A stretch of DNA of 64,000 nt, from NCBI RefSeq assembly GCF_036195325.1, contig NZ_CP108101.1, forward strand, positions 496,001 through 560,000, read 5' to 3'. Position 1 is the stretch's first letter, and each line of letters opens with the position of its first letter. The translations under genes were made by a program, and so were the position numbers. The notes under the pieces were generated by a model. It was not told the DNA's origin, searched no databases, and saw only the letters and a list, made by a program, of their open reading frames with translations. Positions 1 to 11,500 of the stretch are shown piece after piece. The stretch comes from Streptomyces sp. NBC_00234 (GTDB taxonomy: Bacteria > Actinomycetota > Actinomycetes > Streptomycetales > Streptomycetaceae).

Positions 1-1430
1 AAAGAAACACCGATTTCACCGGCTGCGCCCTGCACCACGGTGCTGGATTTTCTGCGCGAGCGCGGCCTCACCGGCACCAAGGAGGGCTGCGCCGAGGGTG
101 AATGCGGCGCCTGTTCGGTCCTGGTGGCCCGTCCCGGGGTGAACAAGCCCACCGACTGGGTGGCGGTCAACGCCTGCCTGGTGCCGGCCGCGGCACTCGA
201 CGGTCAGGAGGTCGTCACCTCCGAGGGCCTCGCCACCGCCGGCGAACCCGGCATGCCGCCCACGCTGCACCCGGTGCAGGAGGAGATGGCGGTCCGTGGC
301 GGCTCTCAATGCGGCTACTGCACGCCGGGATTCATCTGCAGCATGGCCTCCGAGTACTACCGACCCGACCGCTGCGCGCACCCGGACTCGGCAGACAGCG
401 CCGACGCCGAGCACGGTCCGAACGGCTTCGATCTGCACTCGCTGAGCGGAAACCTGTGCCGCTGCACCGGGTACCGCCCGATTCGAGATGCCGCGTTCGC
501 CGTCGGTACGCCCACCGAGAACGATCCCCTGGCACAGCGTCGCGAGCAGTCCCCGCCCGCACCGGTTGCCACCGTATACACCCAGGGCGACAGCGCGTTC
601 CTGCGGCCGAGCACCCTGACCGAAACGCTCCAGCTGCTGCGCGAGCGGCCCGACGCCGTGGTGGTCGGCGGCTCCACCGACTGGGGAGTGGAGGTGAACA
701 TCCGTTCTCGCCGGGCGAACTGCGTGGTTGCCATCGACCGACTGCCCGAACTGCGCGAGCTGCGAGCCGAATCCGACTACATCGAGATCGGGGCAGCTCA
801 GACCCTCACCGAGATCGAACGCCGCCTCGACGGCAGCGTCCCGCTGCTGGCAGAGCTGTTCCCGCAGTTCGCATCGCGGCTCATCCGCAACAGTGCGACC
901 CTCGGCGGCAACCTGGGTACCGGCTCCCCGATCGGTGACAGCCCGCCGGTGCTGCTTGCACTGGAGGCGTCGGTACTGCTCGCCGACGCCGACGGTGAGC
1001 GCGAGGTCCCGCTGGCGGAGTACTTCACCGGCTACCGGCAGAGCGTGCGCCGTCCCGGCGAGCTGATCCGCGCGGTGCGCATCCCGCTGCCGCTGTCGCC
1101 GGTCGTAGCCTTCCACAAGATCGCCAAGCGGCGCTTCGACGACATTTCCAGCGTGGCGGTCGCTTTCGCGCTCGACATCGAGGACGGGATCGTCCGCAAG
1201 GCACGCATCGGCCTGGGCGGCGTGGCCGCCACCCCGATCCGCGCCCTCACCACCGAGGCGGCCCTGGAGGGCAAGCCGTGGGCGGCGGAGACCGTCGAGG
1301 CCGCGGCCCAGGTGCTGCAGGCCCAGGGCACGCCGATGGACGATCACCGCGCCAGCGCCAGGTACCGCTCCGCGATGCTCGGCCAGAGCCTGCTGAAGCT
1401 GTACGCGCAAACCACCGAGGCGGTGTCGTC

Positions 1431-1434
<4 letters not shown>
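1..1434 (+). CDS. xdhA: Xanthine dehydrogenase small subunit (2Fe-2S/FAD), 5' end cut by window
   Basis: Iron-sulfur and FAD subunit of a molybdenum xanthine dehydrogenase, which passes electrons from purine oxidation to NAD+. The frame is open to base 1, so the true start lies outside the window; the first in-window start codon (GTG at 40) falls inside the conserved ferredoxin region. The plant-type [2Fe-2S] cysteines are visible in GCAEGECGACSVLV. The second cluster is in SQCGYCTPGF and GNLCRCTGYRP. A FAD-binding part follows (VVVGGSTDWG, then ATLGGNLGTGSPIGDSPP) and a C-terminal CO-dehydrogenase-flavoprotein-like domain. The stop TGA overlaps the start of xdhB by four bases (ATGA), indicating translational coupling. 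Assignment is from family motifs; the substrate (xanthine rather than another hydroxylase substrate) is inferred from the xdhABC layout. Confidence 0.93.
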
Positions 1435-3872
<2,438 letters not shown>

Positions 3873-3873
3873 C

Positions 3874-4683
3874 ATGACGTGGATCGCCGCGGTCGCACGG
3901 TTGCGAGCACGCCGGGCGTCCGGCGTGCTGGTGACCGTCGCGACCGTGCGCGGTCATGCCCCGCGCGACGCCGGTGCGAAACTCGTCGTGGGGCAGACCG
4001 AGACATGGGGCTCGATCGGTGGCGGAAATGTCGAGGCCGTCGCGATCGATCGGGCCCGGGAGCTGATCGCCGCGTCCAAGCCGGAGCCGGAGCTGATTGA
4101 TTTCGCCCTGAACGACAAGGTGGCCAACCAGCATGGCGTGCAGTGCTGCGGCGGCACGGTCTCGGTGTTGCTCGAACCGCTGCCGGTGGTAAGGGCGGTG
4201 GCGATCTTCGGCGTCGGGCACGTCGGGATGGAACTGGCGCGCATCCTGGCACGTCAGGACATCGATCTCCATCTGATCGACAGCCGCTCCGAGATCCTCA
4301 GCGAGGGGCGGCTCGACGTGCTGGCAGGCGCGGTGGCGCAGGTGCATGTGCATCACACGCCGCTGCTGCCCGAGGAGGTGCTGGCGGAGTTGCCGCGCGG
4401 CACCCACATCCTGATCATGACCCATGATCACGCCGAGGACGCCGCTCTGTGCGACGCCGCCCTGCGCACCACCCATCTCGGCTCCATCGGGCTGATCGGG
4501 TCGGCAGCCAAGTGGGTGCGGTTCCGCAAACGCCTCGCCACCGAGGGGGGTTTCGACGAGGCCACCATCGATCGGATCAAGACCCCGATCGGGTTGGCGG
4601 ACATCACCGGCAAGGAACCCGCGACAATTGCCGTGAGTGTCGCAGCCGATTTGCTGCGCACTTTCGAAGCCGAGGAGAACTGA
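3874..4683 (+). CDS. xdhC: XdhC-type molybdenum cofactor insertion/maturation protein
   Basis: Accessory protein that binds molybdopterin cofactor, promotes its sulfuration and delivers it to the large subunit. The N-terminal XdhC/CoxI domain shows GSIGGGNVE and a QCCGG motif; the C-terminal Rossmann-like domain shows IFGVGHVG and the ending GLADITGKEPATIAVSVAADLL that is typical of XdhC. The ATG at 3874 lies one base after the xdhB stop; a GTG at 3865 would overlap xdhB by 8 bp and is an alternative. Last gene of the operon; a hairpin terminator follows. Confidence 0.9.
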   Translation: MTWIAAVARLRARRASGVLVTVATVRGHAPRDAGAKLVVGQTETWGSIGGGNVEAVAIDRARELIAASKPEPELIDFALNDKVANQHGVQCCGGTVSVLLEPLPVVRAVAIFGVGHVGMELARILARQDIDLHLIDSRSEILSEGRLDVLAGAVAQVHVHHTPLLPEEVLAELPRGTHILIMTHDHAEDAALCDAALRTTHLGSIGLIGSAAKWVRFRKRLATEGGFDEATIDRIKTPIGLADITGKEPATIAVSVAADLLRTFEAEEN

Positions 4684-4703
4684 CTCTCCGACCGGATCGA
4701 CCG

Positions 4704-4748
4704 GGGTGCCCCGTGCTCATGCGAACGCACACCTGCGGGGCACCCTTT
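4704..4748 (+). terminator. Rho-independent-like terminator after xdhABC
   Basis: Inverted repeat GGGTGCCCCG (4704-4713) and CGGGGCACCC (4736-4745), a perfect 10-bp stem with a 22-nt loop, followed by TTT. It lies 20 bp after the xdhC stop. The loop is longer than usual. Confidence 0.6.
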
Positions 4749-4949
4749 CGGCACGACTGTGCCCGTCACTTCAACAGGTATCGCCCTCACCGGGGCAGGA
4801 GCCGGTTCGAGGTCCTGTTTCCGGCACTACGCCACGTTGCCGATGCGGTGCAGCAGGACCTGGGCTTCGTAGCGGGGACTCACGGGCTCTGCCTCCTCTG
4901 CTCTATCGACTGGGGCTGTTGCTCAGGGAGCGGCCGGGCGTCGGCAGGA

Positions 4950-5765
4950 TCAGCCAAGGCACACCATGAGCACGCATACCTCCGTCGGCGACGCCGATAG
5001 CAATGCGGGATTGGTCCTGGACGCGCTCGGCTGCGTGCTGTCGGCGGTCGCGGGCGCTGGCGCTGGCGGCTGCTGATCCGTAGTCGCATCGGAGCGCTCG
5101 GCTGTGTCGCCGACGGACGGGGTGGTGTTCTGCGGCTGCGGGGTCGACGCCGCAGCGGGCCCGGGAAGCGCGGCTTCATCCGGCCGGGCGGTCGGCGGCA
5201 CCGTGCGGGGCGGGGCCGCGAGGGACTGCTGTCGCGGGGCGCTGGCCGTCGGCGGCTGCGGCTGCGGCTGGGAAGGGGCGTGTGACGACCGGTGAGTGCG
5301 CTGAGTCGTGGCTGGGGTGGACACCGAAGGGTTCTGCTCAGGCGTCTGGCCTTCCACGGCACCCATACTCCGCTGGTCCGGCGCTGTGGCTGCCTTTGGC
5401 TGGTCCGTTGAGTGCCGGTCCATCGTGGCTATGGTCAGGCCACCTCCGACGAATGCGACAGCGCTCGCGACCGCTGCACGGCGCTTGTTCTTCTTCCAGC
5501 GGGCCAGCTGGCGACGGCGTGCCGCCCGCCCCTGCTGCCCGGGCGACGGGCCCTCGACGTCGGCGGTGAGAGCGTACGGGCCCGCGTCCGTAACAGCATT
5601 GCCCTCTGCCTCGTTGCCCAGGGGTCTGTCGTGCCACGCGCCGGAGACCGGGGATTCCCGGTGAGGGCTGGTGGCAGGCGGGGCGATGTCCGGGGCGTAG
5701 GCGCCACACCCGGGACACACCAGGGCGCCGTTGAGATGCCGACGGCACGAGGAGCAGTAATCCAT
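4950..5765 (-). CDS. SCO2400-like zinc-ribbon protein with membrane-proximal segment
   Basis: 271-aa protein beginning MDYCSSCRRHLNGALVCPGCG, a Cys4 zinc ribbon (CxxC..CxxC) as in the Streptomyces SCO2400 family; function unknown. After a low-complexity stretch there is a basic RRQLARWKKNKRR segment followed by one hydrophobic helix (AAVASAVAFVGGGLTIATM), suggesting a single membrane anchor, then a long Pro/Ala/Gln/Thr-rich tail. The start at 5765 was chosen because the zinc ribbon begins immediately; the frame is open 25 codons further upstream without homology. Two small genes on the same strand lie upstream. Confidence 0.72.
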   Translation of the reverse strand: MDYCSSCRRHLNGALVCPGCGAYAPDIAPPATSPHRESPVSGAWHDRPLGNEAEGNAVTDAGPYALTADVEGPSPGQQGRAARRRQLARWKKNKRRAAVASAVAFVGGGLTIATMDRHSTDQPKAATAPDQRSMGAVEGQTPEQNPSVSTPATTQRTHRSSHAPSQPQPQPPTASAPRQQSLAAPPRTVPPTARPDEAALPGPAAASTPQPQNTTPSVGDTAERSDATTDQQPPAPAPATADSTQPSASRTNPALLSASPTEVCVLMVCLG

Positions 5766-5827
5766 CTGAGGTCTTCCGGTCTTCCTGAGCGGACTGGCGC
5801 CGTCGGCCCGACTGGGCCACGGCCTGG

Positions 5828-6043
5828 TCATCGTTCGCACTGCGGATGCCGTCCCGCGGCGGCTCTGATGTTGTCGTCGCGGCGATGGGCTTGCTGGGCC
5901 GCATCCCGTCCAGTCAGTAGCGCTGCTGCCTGATGCTGCACGTGATCGGCCGCCAGTTGAGCTTCGGCGACGACGTCACCACATTCGTGTACGAGGTCCT
6001 CATAAATCGGCAGGTGATCGTATTCAGTGGAGGTGCGTGTCAC
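5828..6043 (-). CDS. Small hypothetical protein
   Basis: 71-aa reading frame from GTG at 6043, preceded by AAGGA at suitable spacing. The product (starting VTRTSTEYDHLPIYEDLV) is hydrophilic, Ala/His/Arg rich and probably helical. I do not recognise a family. It has the same strand and orientation as the SCO2400-like gene 62 bp downstream and the membrane protein gene 97 bp upstream, so the three could be one transcription unit. Confidence 0.4.
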   Translation of the reverse strand: MTRTSTEYDHLPIYEDLVHECGDVVAEAQLAADHVQHQAAALLTGRDAAQQAHRRDDNIRAAAGRHPQCER

Positions 6044-6140
6044 AGTCGGTCCTTCGGCTACCGCCACTTCCCGGCGTGATCGTTGGCGAGGAAGGCGCAG
6101 GTGGCAGCGGTTCGTGGCGATTGATAAGGCCGGTCCCTTG

Positions 6141-6494
6141 TCAGGCTTGATTGAGCCGGGCAGCAATCCCATGGCCGATCAGCAAATACACTGCGGCCGG
6201 AAGACCATAATTGAGGGCAACACGTAGACCCTCTGTGTCCATCGTGAAAATGTCCTGCGCCCACCAGGCCAGCCAGCCCGCCGTTTCCCGCACGAACTCG
6301 ACGAACACATTCGCCTGGTTCGCGTCGAGCAGGAACAACAGGATCCACAGACCGAGCAGACCTGCAGCGATGTCGGCGATCGTGCAGACGGTGATGGCCG
6401 TGCGCCGCGTGGCGGTTTGGCGCTGCGCGGGGCGGTCCGGGCGCAAAGGCTGATTGTGCGTCTGGTATCCGGTAGCCGGGTCGATGTTGCTCAC
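6141..6494 (-). CDS. Small integral membrane protein, unknown function
   Basis: 117 aa from GTG at 6494 with GGA seven bases upstream. The N-terminal ~35 residues are hydrophilic and Gln/Arg/Thr rich. Two hydrophobic segments follow (ITVCTIADIAAGLLGLWILL and LRVALNYGLPAAVYLLIGHG), separated by an amphipathic loop containing WLAWWAQDIF. No family recognised. The frame is open further upstream, but those residues lack coding character and overlap IS-derived sequence. Confidence 0.55.
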   Translation of the reverse strand: MSNIDPATGYQTHNQPLRPDRPAQRQTATRRTAITVCTIADIAAGLLGLWILLFLLDANQANVFVEFVRETAGWLAWWAQDIFTMDTEGLRVALNYGLPAAVYLLIGHGIAARLNQA

Positions 6495-6889
6495 AGAAAA
6501 TCCGATCGACGTAGTGCCATGTCGGCGCGCTCGCTCCAGGTGTCGATTTTCAGCCCGGGCCCTCGCCCCGCTTCCTCCTACTTCTGCGTTCCGCACGCGC
6601 TGCCTGTTACACCACCGCCCGCGACAACTCATATATGGCTTCCTATTCCGGTACGTGCGCAGATGTTCGTGCACGAGGGCTCATTTCGGGATGGAAGCGA
6701 GGAGGTCGTTCAGGGGTGCCAAAACGACCCCCGGCCCAGCGTGTGCGCAATTCGTGAGCAAGTCATGATGGTGGCAAGTGGGGGACTTCATAAGGATGTC
6801 GGTCTCGCGACCATCTCCATCCCCGGTGATACTTCTGACGTGCGGCACGCTGTGAGGAGCGACCCCCTGCGGGGGTCATGCCCCCCCCG
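6495..6889. other. Stretch without a recognisable gene
   Basis: Short frames exist on both strands but none has a recognisable product, ribosome-binding site or consistent coding character. It separates a small membrane protein gene from transposase debris and probably includes decayed insertion-sequence flanks. Confidence 0.4.
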
Positions 6890-7145
6890 TTACCGGGTCT
6901 GCCCCTGCCTCCATAGCGCCGCACCAGAGTGGGCCCCGTGGCATCCGCCACGGCAGTCCGTTCGCGTCCGAAAGGACGTGGATCTTGGAACCCGGCTTGC
7001 CCCGGTCCACAGGGCTCGGACCTGTGACCTCGCCCCTTCTTCAGCCCGGACGTGCGCGGAGTCGAGCAGGGCTCGGGACAGATCGAGCAGGCCGGCGTCG
7101 CCCAGGCGGTGCAGGATCACCTCGTGCAGTCGGCCCCACTGGACG
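6890..7145 (-). pseudogene. IS5-family transposase remnant (frameshifted, truncated)
   Basis: Read on the minus strand, one frame gives WGRLHEVILHRLGDAG then LDLSRALLDSAHVRAEEGA, the conserved first half of the DDE catalytic region of IS5-type transposases. A shift of one base then continues the homology in another frame with TGPSPVDRGKPGSKIHVLSD and ANGLPW. The N-terminal part and everything after the middle of the catalytic domain are missing, so the element is dead. Confidence 0.65.
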
Positions 7146-7291
7146 AGATCGTCACTCGTAGCATCCAACGCGCCGCGTGGTTCCAGACACTCCCCCAGCC
7201 CCTTCGCGAGGCCTGCGCCGCGGCATGGTGCCGTCATCGCGAAGCTCACGGAGTGTCCCTCGGAACCGGCCTCTCGACCGATCGCGTCGAG

Positions 7292-7336
7292 CACGCGATG
7301 GCGCTGCCGGACACCGGGGCGTTCAGAGACGAAGCC
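7292..7336. repeat. Dispersed repeat A, copy 1
   Basis: 45-bp segment starting CACGCGATGGCGCTGCCGGA that recurs at 16799-16843 with one mismatch. It lies next to transposase debris at both places and is probably part of the same insertion-sequence family. Confidence 0.7.
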
Positions 7337-7400
7337 TTCCTCGACCAGGTGGACATGCAACTGCCCGGCTTCGCCGTCCGAACGTGGTCGAGTGTCTGGC

Positions 7401-7430
7401 GAACCTCAGGCCACGGCATCAAGAAGAGCA
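7401..7430. repeat. Dispersed repeat B, copy 1
   Basis: 30-bp segment containing TCAGGCCACGGCATCAAGAA that recurs at 16768-16797 with two mismatches. Here it follows repeat A after 64 bp; at the other locus it precedes repeat A by one base. Confidence 0.65.
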
Positions 7431-7470
7431 GCGGCGCCACAGTGGAACTGTCCGGCAGCCCCGGGCGATA

Positions 7471-8493
7471 ATGTCGAGCATCATGGATATCGACCCCGCC
7501 ATACAGATCCCACCCGGGTCGTTGTCCGGCGTCGGTCTTACGGATGCCCCGGAATCTGTGTACCGAGCGATCGTCTCGCAGCTGGCGATCCAACCGGATC
7601 AACTCGTCGAGGCCACTGGGCTGACCGCCGATTCCGTCACCGCGTCCATCGAGACACTCATCTCCCGTGGCCTGGTCACCGCCAGCGGCGGCTCGCTCAC
7701 CGCTGTTTCCCCCTTGCTGGCTCTTGGCGACCTGGTCGCCAAGAGCGAGAGGGACGCCAGAATGGCCCGCGCGGCGCTGGACGAACTCGCCGATCATCAT
7801 CGGTCGATCCGTCAACAGGAGGAGTTCCGCGGCCTCGAGGTGATCCACGGACGCGCGAACATCGGCGACTGGATCAATCATCTGATGCGCGCCACCGAAC
7901 GAGAGCTGCGGTTGTTCGCCAAACCGCCCTTCGGAGTGGTCGGTGTCGCGGAAACCGACTCGGAGAAGGAGTTGGCCGTCCGCGGGCTGGCCGAACGGGT
8001 GATCATCGAGCGGTCGCTGCTCGACGAACCGGAGGCGGAGCAGGATCTGCTGGCATCCCTGGACCGCGGCCAGCAGATCCGATTGACCGAGACGCTGCCG
8101 AGCAAGTTGCTGATCGCCGATGATTCGATGGCCCTGGTGCAACTCGACGAAGGCGGTCCGTCCCACGATGTCGTGGTGGTGGTGCGGCCCGGCGGTCTGC
8201 TCACGTCCCTGACGACGCTGTTCGAGTCGTTGTGGGAGCGTTCGATCCAGCTGCGGGAGGCTCCGGGACGGCGGATCGAACCGTATCCGGCGTCCGAGGA
8301 CGCCCTGGACGATCCCATGGATCGGAAGGTGTTGACCTTGTTGCTCGCCGGGCACACGGACGGGGTGGTGGCGACCCGGCTCGGCGTCGGGCTGCGGACG
8401 GTTCAGCGTCGGGTCCGGCGTCTGATGGACATGGCCGGCACCGACTCCCGGATCCTTCTCGGCTGGTACGCACGCGACCGTGGCTGGCTCTGA
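7471..8493 (+). CDS. TrmB/LuxR-type transcriptional regulator
   Basis: 340-aa DNA-binding regulator. The N-terminal ~70 residues form a TrmB-like winged helix (VYRAIVSQLAIQPDQLVEAT, then TADSVTASIETLISRGLV). The middle is a sensor-like region (ELRLFAKPPFG, VVVVVRPGGLL). The C-terminus is a LuxR-type helix-turn-helix (LLAGHTDGVVATRLGVGLRT, then VQRRVRRLMDMAG). ATG at 7471 or the in-frame ATG at 7483 could be the start; neither has a strong ribosome-binding site. It converges on the giant subtilase gene. Such regulators often sit beside large secreted peptidases in actinomycetes, so control of that gene is plausible but inferred. Confidence 0.82.
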   Translation: MSSIMDIDPAIQIPPGSLSGVGLTDAPESVYRAIVSQLAIQPDQLVEATGLTADSVTASIETLISRGLVTASGGSLTAVSPLLALGDLVAKSERDARMARAALDELADHHRSIRQQEEFRGLEVIHGRANIGDWINHLMRATERELRLFAKPPFGVVGVAETDSEKELAVRGLAERVIIERSLLDEPEAEQDLLASLDRGQQIRLTETLPSKLLIADDSMALVQLDEGGPSHDVVVVVRPGGLLTSLTTLFESLWERSIQLREAPGRRIEPYPASEDALDDPMDRKVLTLLLAGHTDGVVATRLGVGLRTVQRRVRRLMDMAGTDSRILLGWYARDRGWL

Positions 8494-8519
8494 GTCGCCT
8501 CAGGCCGGCCACGGTCGCG
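8473..8519. terminator. Bidirectional hairpin terminator between convergent genes
   Basis: CGCGACCGTGGC (8473-8484) pairs perfectly with GCCACGGTCGCG (8508-8519), and an inner CTGAG-TCGC-CTCAG stem (8490-8503) extends the structure. The outer left arm is within the last codons of the LuxR-type gene, so the hairpin overlaps its 3' end. It can serve both this gene and the subtilase gene ending at 8545. Confidence 0.65.
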
Positions 8520-8544
8520 GCTGGTACAGAAGAGCTGTTCGGAC

Positions 8545-11500
8545 CTATTCGGCGATCAGATCCGGAATGTGCAGCAGAACAGTGCTCGACGAAGAGCCGT
8601 TGGGTCCGCCCTCGCCGTAGATCATCAGATCGTGCTGGTCGTTGATGCCAAAGGTGTAGGTCGGCAGGAACCAGTCATTGCCGGGAATCATCGACGACAG
8701 ATCCCACAGCCGGCCCTGCGGATCCCACAGTGCCGCGACCTCGAAGTCGGGCTGCAGTTCCACCGTGCCGAGGATCCAGCCGTCGGTGGTGATCTTCTCC
8801 GCCGTGGCGTTGAATCCGTAGTCCGGCAGGCGTTTCATGCCGGCCGACGGCGTCCAGACGAACGCGTCGTCCCCGCTGGCGCCGACCACCGAGCCGGCCG
8901 CGTTGATCCCGACGGCCACCGAATTGAACTGCCCCGAAAGGGTGCCGAGATTCGTGATCTTGCCGGTCGAGGTGTTCCAGCTGACGGCCCGTTGCGCACC
9001 TTCGGTGGTGAGCGACGACCCGACCGCAGTCCCCTGGGCGTTGATCGCCCTCGGCTGGGTTTCCGTGGTGTTGGCCGACAGCTGATCCAGTTTGGCGAAT
9101 CCGCCGGTCTTGGTCCAGCTGAACGGGTCAACGTAGGTGTGCCCCTGACTGTTCTCATCCCGATACGCAAGGCTCGCGAACCCGACGACGGTGCCTTCGT
9201 CGCTAATGCCGGTGGCGTAGCCGCTGCTGTACGCCTTCTCCCGCCACTCCGGCAGCCCGAGATCGGTCACATCGCCGTCGGCCGCCCACGTTGCCGGACG
9301 GTCGTTCTCCCCCTTGTAGTGGAGCATCCCGGCCGCTTCCTTACGCTCGTTCATGTCCAGCGCCGAGCCGTACGCGCCCGTGCCGAGGTTCAGGTCGGTG
9401 AAACCCGCGTCCTTGGTCCAGGTGGTCGGCGTCGTCTTCGCGTTGACCTGTCGATCGCCGGCGACCACGCCGTTGTTGGTGAGTTTCGCGCCGACGAACG
9501 GCTTCTCCCACTTCAGCGCCTCCAGCTTCGGCGCGACGACGCTGTTGATCCGGACCTTCGCAGCACCCACGATCGTGCCGTCGGAGTTCGCGACTCGGAC
9601 GCGGCCGATGACGGGCTCGGTCGTCTGGGTGACCGCGCTCAGGTCGATGTCGGCGGCCACCGGCATCGACTGCCCCGGCCTCAGCAGGGACGCTTCGTCG
9701 GACTTGGCAACGATGGTGCCGATGCCGCGGGAGAACATCTCCTCGTGATAGTCGAAGGTCGCCGGCCCCGATGGGACGTTGGCGCCGGTCACCACCACGA
9801 AGTAGGTGCCGGGCGCCGGATCATCCAGGACGATCTGCTCGACACCGGGCCCGATGTTCATGCTGGTGCCCGCGATGCCGCGGGCACCGACGATGTACAT
9901 GTCGAGATCGGCATCGTCGGCGCGGGACGTCAACGCCACGTCCAGTCGCGTCGACTGCCGCGGCACGTCGACACGATTCGCCGTGAGCTGTCCGTTGGAT
10001 ACGGTGGAGAACAGGTTCCTGACGAACCCGAGCTCACCGTCGGTGGCGTGGAGCTTCGCCGTGCCCCAGGTGTTCGTCCCGGTGAACTGGACCGACTCCT
10101 TCTGGTGCACGGTGGCCGACTTCAGGGTCGTCACGTCCGGCGCGAACGACATTCCCTGCAGGGCGACCGTCGCGGTAAAGGGGTTGTCAGCAACGCTCGA
10201 GGTCCGTCGCGCTTCGACCACGAACTCCCAGATGCCCGCCTTCGGACGCAGCACGGCCCTGGATTTCGCATCACAGCCGGCCGGGTCGGGATAGCCGGTG
10301 TAGCAATGATCGCTGGCATTGGAGTCGGCCGGGATCCCGTCGGGATCGATGGGCAGGACTCGCATCTGGCTGCCCTTGGCCTGTCCCGCCAGGTTCAGTT
10401 GCAGGGCCTCGACACCTTCCGGCACCGCAACCAGGAACGAGTTCGTTCCGGTGCGGCCCAAGGTTCCGGCCCTGCTGACCTGATACGTCGGGCCGCTCAG
10501 CGGTTCCGCGGCCAACACGGTCACCGCTACGAACCGGTCGATGCCGACCGTAGTCGGATCGTCGATGGTCATGATCGCACTGTGCACGCCGGTCGTCTTC
10601 GGAGTCGCGGTCACCGTCACCGTGCTCGAGGCGCCGAGAGTCGACGACAGGGTCTTCGGTGACCGGAACGTGCCGTCGTTGCCGACCCAGCCGATCCGGC
10701 TCGTGGTGTGCCCTGCCTTGCCGTTGGTCCTGGTCACCGTCACCCGGTACGACTTGTCGGTGCCGACCGGCTGGCCACCCGCCCCGGGCAGGCACCGGTT
10801 GTAGATCCCGGCACCCTTGTTCGGCGTGGCCAGATTGCCTGAAAGCGCCGTGCACACCGGGGCGGAGATGTCGAAGTTGCTGGTCCGCACGCCCTTCGAA
10901 AGCTCATTCCAGGCTGCCGGGATGTTGACCAGCCCGGCACCCTGGGCGGTGGTCGGCACACCGTGGATCGGCGTCGCCGTTCCGGTGAGCACCGAGCGGA
11001 GCGCCGTCGGACCGGCTTCGACGTCCCGGGACTTCGCCGCCGACAGCAGCAGGGTCGCGGCCCCCGTCACCTGAGGCGCTGCCATCGAGGTTCCATTCAT
11101 CATGCCGTAGCCGACCGGCAGCGAGTAGCCCGCCTCCGGCACGGCCTGTCCTTCCAGCCAGCCGGGGATCGAGGAGATCGCCGCTCCCGGGGCGCTGACC
11201 GCGGGTGCGAGCGCACCGTCCTCGGACGGGCCGTGCGAGGAGAACCCGAACAGGCCTTGCGGTGCATCGACCGCGGAACCGTAGTTGGCCCACCAGGTTT
11301 CCTTGCTCACCGACGCTGCGACAGCCAGCACCGAGGAGGAGACGGACGGGGAGCCGACGGTGTTGGTGCCCGCGCCCTCGTTACCGGCCGCCACCACGAT
11401 CTGCACGCCGAATCCGCTGGTCAGCTTGTTGTACAGCTGGGATATCACGTCGGATCCGTCGTTGAGCGCCGGCAACCCGCCGATCGAGAGGTTCACCACG

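Noticed and set aside
4804..4815. tRNA T-loop-like GGTTCGAGGTCC
   Set aside because: No acceptor, D or anticodon stem can be drawn around it.
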